In this document: one piece after another, positions 49,565 through 57,738 of the stretch
Numbering within the stretch: the first letter of the stretch is position 1
How the letters are laid out: every line of letters starts with the position of its first letter
Origin: JBFAPK01 sp040676675
GTDB taxonomy: Bacteria; Actinomycetota; Actinomycetes; Mycobacteriales; Micromonosporaceae
NCBI RefSeq assembly: GCF_040676675.1
Contig: NZ_JBFAPK010000031.1
Span: 1 to 64,000 of the forward strand
DNA: 64,000 nt
Direction of reading: 5' to 3'
Translations under genes and position numbers: made by a program
Notes under the pieces: generated by a model
The model's database searches: none
Told to the model about the DNA's origin: nothing
The model's input: only the letters and a program-made list of their open reading frames with translations

Positions 49565-50446
49565 TTGCGCCGACCCGCCCTGCTCGGATCGCTGACCGCG
49601 GTGGCCGCCGCCGCCGTACTCGGCCTCGCGTCGCCCGCCGTGGCGATCAACAGCTACAACGCCCAGCCCGCACCAGAGCGCACCGAGGTCGGGGCGCTGA
49701 TCGTGCAGTGGGACCGGGACGGCGACCCGGCCACGCCCGACGTGGTGGACTGGGTCTGCTCCGGCACGATGATCAGCCCGGACGTCTTCCTGACCGCCGC
49801 CCACTGCACCACCGACTGGGCTCCGGGTGCCCGCTTCTACGTCTCCCTGGAGCAGGACGTGGCGGGCGCCCTGGCGAGCGCGAGCGCCGCCGGGCTGCCG
49901 CCGGAGCGGATCGCCGCCGCGGTGGGCGTCGAGGGCACCGCCCACACCAACCCGGCGTACCCGGGCAACTCGGCCGACGCGCACGACATCGCGGTGGTCA
50001 CCTTCGACGCCGCCCAGCGGGCGGAGCTGGCGCGCCGCTGGTCGTTCGCCCCGGCCCGGCTGCCCGGCCGCGAACTCCTGTCGCAGCTCGGGTCGCGCCG
50101 CCTGGAGGCCGACGAGTGGCAGGTCATGGGGTACGGCACCGAGGAGTCGCAGCGCGGCCCCGGCGGCCAGACCCACCCGGGCGGCGGGGTGCGGATGAAG
50201 GCCACCGTCGGCTTCAACGCGCTGAACCCGACCTGGGTGCGGCTCGCGATGAACGAGAGCCGTGACTACGGCGGCGCCTGCTACGGCGACTCGGGCGGGC
50301 CGAACTTCGTCACCGTCGAGGGGGTACGGCTGCTCGCCGCCACCACCATCACTGGCGACATGCCCTGCTACGCGACCAACGTGGTGTACCGGTTGGACAC
50401 CGACACCGCGCGCGACTTCCTGTCCCAGTTCGTCACGCTGCCGTAG
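49565..50446 (+). CDS. secreted trypsin-like serine protease (S1), TTG start
   Basis: 293 residues. After a signal peptide (cleavage near 'SPAVA') comes a chymotrypsin-fold protease with His in 'LTAAHC', Asp in 'AHDIAVV' and Ser in 'GDSGGP', all three triad members. Cysteines flank the active site as expected for disulfides. The TTG start at 49565 with GGAGG 6-10 nt upstream copies the arrangement of the preceding gene. The frame continues upstream to 49496 without a good site. A terminator follows at 50548. Confidence 0.9.
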   Translation: MRRPALLGSLTAVAAAAVLGLASPAVAINSYNAQPAPERTEVGALIVQWDRDGDPATPDVVDWVCSGTMISPDVFLTAAHCTTDWAPGARFYVSLEQDVAGALASASAAGLPPERIAAAVGVEGTAHTNPAYPGNSADAHDIAVVTFDAAQRAELARRWSFAPARLPGRELLSQLGSRRLEADEWQVMGYGTEESQRGPGGQTHPGGGVRMKATVGFNALNPTWVRLAMNESRDYGGACYGDSGGPNFVTVEGVRLLAATTITGDMPCYATNVVYRLDTDTARDFLSQFVTLP

Positions 50447-50840
50447 GGGGGACACACACCCTTCGCGCCCGGTCCGGGGGCGTGCCGCTTGAGCGGCCGG
50501 CCCGCCATCCGGTACCAATCGCGAACGCGGCGGTCGGTGACGGCCGGACGGCCGGTCGGGTGGAAACCACCCGACCGGCCGTTTCGCGTACTCCCGGCCC
50601 CGGCGGTCCGCGCTGCCGCCGGCTGACCGATGCGTCACCGGTACGCCATTGGCGCTGGCCGGTCACCCTCTGCTTCGGTGTGACGCAACGGCGGGTCCGG
50701 ACGCTGATCCTGCCGGTGGAGTGGCTCGGCCGTGCTCCGCGACCCGAGCGCCGGCGGGAACCCGCCGGTACCGCGTGGCCGCTCCGCGAACACTCGAAGG
50801 GGGTGCTGGTGCCGCAGGTCTGTCCGCGACCGGGGACGCG
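50447..50840. other. intergenic region with terminator and sigma-operon promoter
   Basis: Contains the terminator at 50548-50582. The remaining ~260 bp to the sigma factor start hold no supported gene. The frame of the sigma gene is open upstream to 50649 but has no ribosome site. Confidence 0.4.
50548..50582 (+). terminator. terminator after protease gene
   Basis: A perfect 16-bp stem (ACGGCCGGTCGGGTGG) with an AAA loop, 102 nt after the protease stop. Confidence 0.8.
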
Positions 50841-51569
50841 ATGAGCCGCCGCGCCGATCGGGACCCGACGGGTCGCGGCGGTACGCCGGACGGCTCCGGT
50901 CCGACCGGATCGGAGGCGACCAGGGACGCCGAGCTGTCGGCGACCCTGGCGGCGGCCCGCGCCGGCGACGACGAGGCGTTCCGGACGCTGTACCGGGTGC
51001 TGCAGCCGCTCCTGCTCCGCTACCTGCGCGCGCTGGTCGGGGCCGACGCCGAGGACGTCGCCTCCGAGACCTGGTTGCAGATCGTCCGGGACCTCTCCTC
51101 GTTCGAGGGCGACTACGACCGGTTCCGCGGCTGGGCGGCGACGATCGCCCGGCACCGGGCCCTCGACCACGTCCGGTACACGCGGCGGCGCCCGAGCATC
51201 GCCGTACCGGCGGAGGAGTTCGGCGCGCTACCGGACGGTTCGGACGCCGCCGGGCTGGCGCTGGAGGCGGTCTCCACCCGCGCCTCGATCGAGCTGATCG
51301 CCACGCTGCCCCGGGACCAGGCCGAGGCGGTGCTGCTGCGGGTGGTGATGGGGCTGGACGTGGCGGCGACCGCCCGGGTGCTCGGCAAGCGGGCCGGTGC
51401 CGTCCGGACCGCCGCGTACCGTGGTCTGCGCCGCCTCGCCGAACGCCTGGACCGGTCGGGACAGTCGGCCGAGGGGAGCGGCGGATCCGGGGCGACGGGC
51501 CCCGCCGGGCCGGATTCGACACGGACCGTGACGCCGGCGCCCGACCTGACGCTGAGAGACATGAGATGA
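50841..51569 (+). CDS. ECF-type sigma factor
   Basis: 242 residues. Region 2 ('DEAFRTLYRVLQPLLLRYLRALVGADAEDVASETWLQIVRDL', 'WAATIARHRALDHVRYTRRRP') and region 4 ('LIATLPRDQAEAVLLRVVMGLDVAATARVLGKRAGAVRTAAYRGLRRLAERL') are complete. The N-terminal ~30 and C-terminal ~35 residues are Gly/Ser/Thr-rich. ATG at 50841 with GGGGA upstream. Its stop overlaps the next ATG (ATGA), so the following membrane protein is its likely anti-sigma partner. The operon continues to a deacetylase-glycosyltransferase fusion. Confidence 0.9.
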   Translation: MSRRADRDPTGRGGTPDGSGPTGSEATRDAELSATLAAARAGDDEAFRTLYRVLQPLLLRYLRALVGADAEDVASETWLQIVRDLSSFEGDYDRFRGWAATIARHRALDHVRYTRRRPSIAVPAEEFGALPDGSDAAGLALEAVSTRASIELIATLPRDQAEAVLLRVVMGLDVAATARVLGKRAGAVRTAAYRGLRRLAERLDRSGQSAEGSGGSGATGPAGPDSTRTVTPAPDLTLRDMR

Positions 51570-52390
51570 GGACATCCAGGCGTAGCGGCGTCGACCGCGA
51601 CACCGCCGATCGGCTGCTCGACGGCGCGGCCGTGGGCGGGTCGGAGCGGCTCAACCTTCTGCTCGCGGCCGCGGCCGCCCCGGGCCGGCCGGACGAGCTG
51701 ACCGGCGAGGCGGCGGCCGTCGACGCGTTCCGGGCCCAGCGCGCCGGCACCCTCGCGGTGGCCCCGGCGCGGCGGCCGAGACCGCGTACCGGCGCCGGCA
51801 GGCTGCTGACGGTCAAGGCGGGCATCGCGGCGGCGCTCGCCGTGGCGGCCACCGGCGGCGTGGCGCTGGCCGCCACCACCGGCGTCCTGCCCGGCCCGTT
51901 CGACGGCGGCTTCCACCGGGAACTGCCGGACGGGACCCCGACCCCCGCCGGGCCGACAACCGGGTCGAGCCCCGGCGCGCCAAGCGGCACGCCCGGCGGC
52001 GCGACGGGCGGCGGCACGGTCACGCCCGCGCCGGATCCCGCGCTGGTCGGGCTCTGCCGCGCGTACCGGGCCGCCGGTGACCGCGACCGGGTGCTGGACA
52101 CGCCCGCGTTCCGCAGCCTGGTGCTGGCGGCCGGGAACCGGAACGCGGTGCCGGCGTACTGCGCCGCCGTGCTGACCGGGCGGGACGCCGCCGGTACGCC
52201 CCATCCGACCGGCAAGCCGGCGCACCCGTCGAATCCGCCGGGGCGGTCGACGCCGAAGCCGGAGAAGTCGGCCAGGCCGTCGTCCGCGCCCACGAACCCG
52301 GCCGGCCAGGAGCGGAGCGGCGCGGGCCCGAGCCGGCAGCAGCAGGTCGCACCCGACGCCTCGGCCGGCCACCCCGGCCGCCCAGCCTGA
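51566..52390 (+). CDS. anti-sigma-like membrane protein
   Basis: 274 residues: a cytoplasmic N-terminal domain (~1-85, 'LNLLLAAAAAPGRPDELTGEAAAVDAFR' is a common motif of actinomycete anti-sigma-like proteins following ECF genes), a transmembrane helix ('IAAALAVAATGGVALAATTGVLP'), and an exported Pro/Thr/Gly-rich part with a Cys pair around 'GLCRAYRAAGDRDRVLDTPAFRSLVLAAG'. The overlap with the sigma gene indicates functional pairing. No recognised enzymatic motif. Confidence 0.85.
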   Translation: MRTSRRSGVDRDTADRLLDGAAVGGSERLNLLLAAAAAPGRPDELTGEAAAVDAFRAQRAGTLAVAPARRPRPRTGAGRLLTVKAGIAAALAVAATGGVALAATTGVLPGPFDGGFHRELPDGTPTPAGPTTGSSPGAPSGTPGGATGGGTVTPAPDPALVGLCRAYRAAGDRDRVLDTPAFRSLVLAAGNRNAVPAYCAAVLTGRDAAGTPHPTGKPAHPSNPPGRSTPKPEKSARPSSAPTNPAGQERSGAGPSRQQQVAPDASAGHPGRPA

Positions 52391-52402
52391 GTCGAGGGTC
52401 AC

Positions 52403-52921
52403 ATGTCCGTACCGCAGATCCACCGGGACGCGCCCGTGGCGCCCGTACCGCCCGGGCCCGTGGTGCCGCGACCGCTGCCGCCCGTACGGCCCGGCGAGGA
52501 ACCGGCCCGGCCGGTCTTCGTCGACCAGACCGGCCGGCGCCGCCGGCTCACCGTCCTGGCCGGCGCCGGCATCGCCGGCGGCCTGCTGGTCAGCCTCGTT
52601 CTGCTCGGTCTCGGCCTCTTCGCCGGTACGCCGCTGTCGGTGCCGGGCTGGCCCGGTGTCGACAACGCCCAGCACGGCCGCGCGGAGACCGGGGCCGAGC
52701 GGTCGAACGGCTCACCCGGCCCGACCCCGGCCGGGCCGAGACAGGCGCCGGTGGCCACCCCGGTACGGGACGGGGCGAACGCGACCGCGCCGGGGGCGCC
52801 GCGGTCCCGGGCCACGGCGTCGCCGGCCCCCCGCCCGACCGGGACCGACCGGCCGGGCCAGGGCGACGAGCACCGGAACAACCCGTCGGGCAAGCCCTCC
52901 CGGTCGCCGGGCAGACCGTGA
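52403..52921 (+). CDS. single-pass membrane protein, unknown
   Basis: 172 residues: a Pro-rich cytoplasmic head, a transmembrane helix near ~50-72 ('AGAGIAGGLLVSLVLLGLGLFAG') and a low-complexity Pro/Gly/Thr/Arg tail outside. Its stop overlaps the start of the deacetylase-glycosyltransferase gene (GTGA), so it probably assists that enzyme at the membrane. ATG at 52403 with GAGGG upstream. Confidence 0.75.
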   Translation: MSVPQIHRDAPVAPVPPGPVVPRPLPPVRPGEEPARPVFVDQTGRRRRLTVLAGAGIAGGLLVSLVLLGLGLFAGTPLSVPGWPGVDNAQHGRAETGAERSNGSPGPTPAGPRQAPVATPVRDGANATAPGAPRSRATASPAPRPTGTDRPGQGDEHRNNPSGKPSRSPGRP

Positions 52922-55080
52922 GCCGCGAACCCAGGCTCCGCCCGGGCCGGCACGTCGCGGTACGCGACCCCCGCGCGCACTGGCTGCTGCTGGTGCTCGG
53001 GCTGCTCGTCCTGCTGGTGGTGCTGACCCTGCACGGCTACGTCGACGGCATCGGCGGCGGTACCGGCCATCCGGCCGGCGCCGCCGCCGCGGCGCCGGCC
53101 GACCCGGGGCTGACCCGGGGCGGGCCGGTGGTGCGGCTCGACGGTCCGACGCCGGTGAGTCGCGCCATGCCCGCCCGCACCATCGCGCTGACCTTCGACG
53201 ACGGTCCGGACCCCGAGTGGACCCCGCGCGTCCTCGACGTGCTGCGGCGGCACGGCGCGCACGCCACCTTCTTCGTGGTCGGCTCCCGCGTGAACGAGCA
53301 CCCGGAGCTGGCCCGGCGGATCGTCGCGGAGGGGCACGAGCTGGGCTCGCACACCTTCACCCATCCGGACCTCGCGGTCCTGCCCGGCTGGCGGCGCGAC
53401 CTCGAACTCGGCCTCACCCAGAACGCGATCGCCTCCGCCACCGGCCGGCAGGTCACCCTCTTCCGGCCGCCGTACTCGTCCGGACCCGGGAGCCTGACCG
53501 GGCCGGACGCCGACGTGCTGCGCGCCGTGGGCCGTACCGGGTACATCGCGGTGCTCAGCGACCGCGACACCGAGGACTGGCGGCGCCCCGGCGTCGACGC
53601 CATCGTCGCCGGAGCGGAGCGGGGCGAACCCGGCGCGGGCGCGGTGGTGCTGATGCACGACGGCGGCGGGGACCGGGCGCAGACCGTGGCCGCCCTGGAC
53701 CGGCTCCTGACCGAGCTGGGCGACCGGGGCTACCGCTTCACGACCGTCTCGGCCGGTCTCGGCGTACCGCCCTCGGACGCCGCCGCCGGCCGGGGTGCCC
53801 GGCTGCGCGGGGCGACGCTGCGGTACGCGCAGCTCGGCGCCGCCGCGCTCGCCACCGCGATGGACTGGCTGCTCGGGGTGGCGCTGGTGCTTGGCGTGGC
53901 CCGGCTCGTCGGGCAGGTGGTGGCGACCCGGGTGCACCTGCGGCGGGTACGGCGGCGCTGGCGGCGCGGCCGGCGGGAGATCCTGGCGCCGGTCTCGGTG
54001 ATCGTGCCGGCGTACAACGAGGCGGCGAACATCGCCGCCACCGTCCGCTCGCTGGTGACCAGCGACTACCCGTACGTCGAGGTCGTCGTCGTGGACGACG
54101 GATCAAGCGACGGTACGGCCGAGATCGTCGAGCGGCTCGGCCTGCCCGGGGTACGCGTGATCCGCCAGCCCAACGCCGGCAAGCCGGCCGCCCTCAACAC
54201 GGGCATCCGGTACGCCCGTGCCGACCTGGTGGTCCTCGTCGACGGGGACACCGTCTTCCAGCCGGACACCGTCTACCGGCTCGTGCAGGGCTTCGCCGAT
54301 CCGACCGTCGGCGCGATCTCCGGCAACACCAAGGTGGCCAACCGGCGCCGGCTGCTCGGCCGCTGGCAACACCTGGAGTACGTGATCGGCTTCAACCTCG
54401 ACCGCCGGATGTACGACGTGCTGGGCTGCATGCCGACCATTCCCGGTGCGATCGGGGCGTTCCGGCGGCAGGTGCTGGTCGACGTGGGCGGTGTCCCCTC
54501 GGACACGCTCGCGGAGGACACCGACCTGACGATGCGGGTGCTCCGGGCCGGCTGGCGGGTGACGTACGAGGAGTCGGCGCTGGCCTGGACGGAGGCCCCG
54601 TCGTCGCTGCGGCAGCTGTGGCGCCAGCGGTACCGCTGGTGCTACGGCACGATGCAGGCGATGTGGAAGCACCGCGCGGCGGTGGCCGAGCGCGGTCCGG
54701 GCGGCCGGCTGGGCCGCGTCGGCCTGGCGTACCTGGCGGTCTTCCAGGTGCTGCTGCCGCTCGCGGCGCCCGCCGTGGACGTCTTCGCCCTCTACGGGCT
54801 GCTCTTCCTGCCCTGGTCGCAGCTGCTGCTCGCCTGGTTCGGGCTGCTCGCCCTGCAGGCGCTGACCGCCGGCTACGCGCTGCACCTGGACCGCGAGCGG
54901 TACGGCCCGCTCTGGAGCCTGCCGTTGCAGCAGGTGGTCTACCGGCAGGTGATGTACCTGGTCGTGATCCAGTCGGTGGTGACCGTGCTGATGGGCACCC
55001 GGCTGCGCTGGCACCGGATGGTGCGTACCGGCGAGGCCGCCGCCTTCGCCCGCGCCGGGACCGGTGCCCCCTCCTCGTAG
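52918..55080 (+). CDS. bifunctional polysaccharide deacetylase/glycosyltransferase (NodB-NodC-like fusion)
   Basis: 720 residues: one transmembrane helix (~21-42); a carbohydrate-esterase-4 deacetylase domain (~85-260) with TFDDGPD (D94, D95) and HTFTHP (H145, H149); then membrane helices near ~318-340. A GT2 glycosyltransferase domain (~357-590) follows with 'VIVPAYNEA', 'VVVDDGSSDGT', 'LVDGDTVF', 'AEDTDLT' and 'RQRYRW', ending in C-terminal membrane helices. The combination corresponds to a chitooligosaccharide/hyaluronan-like synthase with its own deacetylase. It is expected to make and partly deacetylate a surface beta-linked polysaccharide. GTG start with GTGA overlap to the upstream gene. 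Last gene of the ECF operon. Confidence 0.94.
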   Translation: MSREPRLRPGRHVAVRDPRAHWLLLVLGLLVLLVVLTLHGYVDGIGGGTGHPAGAAAAAPADPGLTRGGPVVRLDGPTPVSRAMPARTIALTFDDGPDPEWTPRVLDVLRRHGAHATFFVVGSRVNEHPELARRIVAEGHELGSHTFTHPDLAVLPGWRRDLELGLTQNAIASATGRQVTLFRPPYSSGPGSLTGPDADVLRAVGRTGYIAVLSDRDTEDWRRPGVDAIVAGAERGEPGAGAVVLMHDGGGDRAQTVAALDRLLTELGDRGYRFTTVSAGLGVPPSDAAAGRGARLRGATLRYAQLGAAALATAMDWLLGVALVLGVARLVGQVVATRVHLRRVRRRWRRGRREILAPVSVIVPAYNEAANIAATVRSLVTSDYPYVEVVVVDDGSSDGTAEIVERLGLPGVRVIRQPNAGKPAALNTGIRYARADLVVLVDGDTVFQPDTVYRLVQGFADPTVGAISGNTKVANRRRLLGRWQHLEYVIGFNLDRRMYDVLGCMPTIPGAIGAFRRQVLVDVGGVPSDTLAEDTDLTMRVLRAGWRVTYEESALAWTEAPSSLRQLWRQRYRWCYGTMQAMWKHRAAVAERGPGGRLGRVGLAYLAVFQVLLPLAAPAVDVFALYGLLFLPWSQLLLAWFGLLALQALTAGYALHLDRERYGPLWSLPLQQVVYRQVMYLVVIQSVVTVLMGTRLRWHRMVRTGEAAAFARAGTGAPSS

Positions 55081-55256
55081 CGGCGCCCCCTCGGCCGGCC
55101 CGGTGCCGCCGGATGGATCGACGGCGGCGCAATCAGGAAGGCGATGATCGATCCAAGTTGACAAATGGATTATGGTCCTCCGTCCGATCTCCTAGCGTCG
55201 GTGTCGCCGCCGCCCGAGCCACCGGGGCCACGGGCGACAGCTGGACGGAGGCAGGG
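55081..55256. promoter_or_regulatory. protease promoter region
   Basis: Contains TTGACA at 55158-55163 within the AT-richest patch here (about AAGTTGACAAATGGATTATG). No convincing -10 at 17 bp is seen, so assignment is tentative. Confidence 0.35.
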
Positions 55257-56315
55257 ATGCGCCACTTGACCATCGTGGTCTCGACAAGCCTGGCGGTACT
55301 GTCCGGGCTCGTGCCGGCGGGTGCGCCGGCACGGGCAGACACGACGAGTTCCTCCGGGAGGGTGGCCACGGCGGCCGCCACGTTCCACGACCGGCCGATC
55401 AGCGACCCGGACACGGCCCAGGCGCTCGCGGAGGCGTACTGGACGCCGGAGCGGATGCGGGCGGCGCGGCCGGTGCCGTTGCCGGAGGGGGCGGAGGAGC
55501 TGGCGGGCGAAGCGACCGACCGGCCGGGCCGGGTCGGCGAGCCGCGCAACGGGGCGGAGCCGGCGGGCCCGCTGACCGACGCGCCGCTGGCCGAGACGTC
55601 GCGGGCGGACGGCCGGACGGGTGGTGCCGGCACGCTCGCCGCCGGTTCGGGCGGGGCCGGGGTGCTCGCGGCGACCGCGTCGCCCGGCGTCGGCAAGGTC
55701 TTCTTCACCGACACGGCCGGCGAGGACTGGGTCTGCTCCGGCGGCACCATCAACAACCCGACCGCCAACCTGGTCTCCACCGCCGGCCACTGCGTGCACG
55801 GCGGCCGGCGCGGTACCTGGCACAAGAACTGGGTCTACGTGCCCTACTACGACCACGGTGCCGCTCCGTACGGCGTCTGGGCCGCCAAGCAGTTCACCTC
55901 GGTGGCGGGCTGGACGGACTGGAGCTTCCTCTGGTGGGACTTCGCCTTCGTCAACGTCTGGCCCAGGAGTGGGAAGAAGCTGGTGCACACCACCGGTGGG
56001 CACGGCATCAGCTTCAACCAGCCCAAGCAGATGCCGATCACACTGCTGGGCTACCCGAGCGCCCCGCCCTTCGACGGTCAGTGGCAGCAGTACTGCCAGG
56101 GCACCATGAAGGCGGGCGGCGCGCAGCGGGTCCGGCTCGGGTGCCCGATGACGCAGGGTTCCAGCGGCGGGCCGTTCCTGCAGTCGTACAGCAACACGAT
56201 TCGCTTCGGGTTCGTGAACTCGGTCATCTCGCACGGGTTCAGCGGTGACCTCTGGGGCCCCTACTTCGAGGAGGACGTGGCGGACGTCTACGACTCGGCC
56301 AAGAACTTCAGCTGA
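55257..56315 (+). CDS. secreted trypsin-like/V8-like serine protease
   Basis: 352 residues. A signal peptide (cleavage near 'APARA'), a propeptide-like region of ~120 residues, then a protease domain with 'VSTAGHCVHGG' (His), 'WWDFAFVNV' (Asp) and 'TQGSSGGPF' (Ser). The pattern fits the S1B/glutamyl-endopeptidase-like group of actinobacteria. ATG at 55257 has GGAGG ~6 nt before it. Upstream lies TTGACA at 55158-55163, a possible -35. The propeptide is rich in Pro, Ala and Gly. A strong terminator follows. Confidence 0.88.
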   Translation: MRHLTIVVSTSLAVLSGLVPAGAPARADTTSSSGRVATAAATFHDRPISDPDTAQALAEAYWTPERMRAARPVPLPEGAEELAGEATDRPGRVGEPRNGAEPAGPLTDAPLAETSRADGRTGGAGTLAAGSGGAGVLAATASPGVGKVFFTDTAGEDWVCSGGTINNPTANLVSTAGHCVHGGRRGTWHKNWVYVPYYDHGAAPYGVWAAKQFTSVAGWTDWSFLWWDFAFVNVWPRSGKKLVHTTGGHGISFNQPKQMPITLLGYPSAPPFDGQWQQYCQGTMKAGGAQRVRLGCPMTQGSSGGPFLQSYSNTIRFGFVNSVISHGFSGDLWGPYFEEDVADVYDSAKNFS

Positions 56316-56329
56316 CCAACCGCCCGTGG

Positions 56330-56376
56330 GACGGGAGCGGGGCCGGTGCCAGGGAGGCACCGGCCCCGCTCCCGTC
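56330..56376. terminator. terminator, perfect 21-bp stem
   Basis: A 21-bp perfect inverted repeat with a 5-nt loop (56351-56355), 15 nt after the protease stop and ~38 nt before the end of the convergent chitinase gene. It probably serves both directions. Confidence 0.9.
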
Positions 56377-56413
56377 GCGCCGCGACGGGGAGCCGGACCC
56401 GGCCGAACCTGGA

Positions 56414-57487
56414 TCAGCAGTAGAGGTTGTTCCCGGCCGGAACGCCGAGGATGCCGACGAACTGCTGGTACTTGGTGACGCGGCTCTGCACCTGGGCGGG
56501 GTTGCCGCCGTTGCATTCGATCGAGCCGTTGATGCTGCGGATGGTCTCGCCGAAGCCGGCGCCGTTGACCATCGCGTTGTGCGGGGTCATGGTGCCCGGC
56601 CCGTTCTGGGTCATCCAGTACCAGATGGCGGTCTTCCAGGCCACGGCCGCGTCGTTCTGCACCAACCACGGGTTGGTCAGCAGGGGCAGCCCCAGGGCGT
56701 TGCCGGCCGCGTTGTAGTTGAAGTTCCAGCTCAGCTGGATCGGCCCGCGCCCGTAGTAGGCGGCCTGTCCGGCCGGGCAGCCGTACGGCTGGTTGGGGTC
56801 GCAGTAGTGTGGGTAGTTCGCGGTGTTCTGCTCCACGATGTAGACGAGCCCGCCGGTCTCGTGCGACACGTTCGCGAGGAACGCGGCGGCCTCCTGCCGC
56901 TGCACGGTGGCGCTGCCGCTCTTGGTGAACGCCGGGTAGGCGCTGAGGGCGGCGACGAGTCCGGAGTACGTGTAGAACGAGTTCCGACCCGGGAACATCT
57001 GGTTGAACTGCGCCTCACTGACCACGAAGCCGCCCGACGGCGGCGGGTCGGTGGGCGGCTGGCCGCCGCAGGTGTACGGCTCCCAGTACCAGGTGCTGAC
57101 GACCGGGTCGTAGCCCGGGTTCTCGTGCTCGGCGAGGTAGTACCGGCCGTCGGTGTACCGCACGATGCTGCCGGCCGGGTACCAGGTGCCGGCGACCCAG
57201 TTCGGGTAGTCGCAGCTGCCCCCGGGCGGCGGCGTGGTGCCGCCCCCACACGCGCCGAGGTCCTGCCAGACGCCGGTGGTACCGGGCGGCGCCTCGTTCT
57301 GGGTCCACCACTTCGCCTGGTAGTTGCGGCCGTTGCGGGAGGCCTGGTCGCCTCCCCAGTAGACGGTCGAAGCCTGCCAGGGGGCGGCGCAGGCAGCGGC
57401 CGAGGCCGGGGTCGACGGGACGATCGCCACCAGTCCGCCGGCGACAACCAGTGCCGCAAGCGCGACCAGGGCGCGCAGTCTCGACAT
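56414..57487 (-). CDS. secreted family 19 chitinase with two chitin-binding modules
   Basis: 357 residues: a signal peptide (~1-31); two carbohydrate-binding modules of the CBM5/12 (ChtBD3) type (~36-80 and ~92-140: 'WQASTVYWGGDQ...W', 'WYPAGSIVRYTDGRYYLAEHEN'); Pro-rich linkers; and a GH19 catalytic domain (~157-357) with E210 as proton donor in 'SHETGG' plus 'QNGPGTMTPHN' and 'GRGPIQLSWNFNY'. It hydrolyses chitin outside the cell. ATG at 57487 with AAGGAG 7 nt upstream. The promoter region carries an A+T-rich palindrome typical of regulated glycoside hydrolase genes here. Confidence 0.95.
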   Translation of the reverse strand: MSRLRALVALAALVVAGGLVAIVPSTPASAAACAAPWQASTVYWGGDQASRNGRNYQAKWWTQNEAPPGTTGVWQDLGACGGGTTPPPGGSCDYPNWVAGTWYPAGSIVRYTDGRYYLAEHENPGYDPVVSTWYWEPYTCGGQPPTDPPPSGGFVVSEAQFNQMFPGRNSFYTYSGLVAALSAYPAFTKSGSATVQRQEAAAFLANVSHETGGLVYIVEQNTANYPHYCDPNQPYGCPAGQAAYYGRGPIQLSWNFNYNAAGNALGLPLLTNPWLVQNDAAVAWKTAIWYWMTQNGPGTMTPHNAMVNGAGFGETIRSINGSIECNGGNPAQVQSRVTKYQQFVGILGVPAGNNLYC

Positions 57488-57579
57488 GTGATCACTCCTT
57501 CCACGGGACATCGAACTCCACGGGACGTCGGGCCGATGGCTGGCGCGCGCATCGACAGGAGTGACTGTAACATGTTCTG

Positions 57580-57596
57580 TTTGTAAACTTTACTAA
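57580..57596. promoter_or_regulatory. palindrome upstream of chitinase, candidate operator
   Basis: The minus-strand reading is TTAGTAAAGTTTACAAA, a near-palindrome (TTAGTAAA / TTTACAAA half-sites), lying ~93-109 bp before the chitinase start codon. It is the most A+T-rich patch in the area. Repressor sites of this look precede secreted cellulase and chitinase genes in related actinomycetes, from memory. Candidate regulator unknown. Confidence 0.45.
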
Positions 57597-57615
57597 TAAC
57601 TTTGCTGGGCCTGCA

Positions 57616-57691
57616 TGATCCGCACAAATACCGAGAAATAGTCCCCTCCGGCGCGTTCGAGGCCACTCTTTCTCGGTATTTGTGCGGATCA
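57616..57691. repeat. 23-bp perfect inverted repeat with 30-nt loop
   Basis: Arms 57616-57638 (TGATCCGCACAAATACCGAG...) and 57669-57691 are exact reverse complements. It is similar in style to the inverted repeat at 24943-25006 (GATC and CAAAT in both arms). It lies between the chitinase promoter and the sigma-factor gene and is not at the end of any gene, so a simple terminator role is unlikely. Confidence 0.8.
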
Positions 57692-57738
57692 ACGGGTGGG
57701 TCGGGCGGGACGCTCCGGGCGTCGGTACCGTCGCGGTG

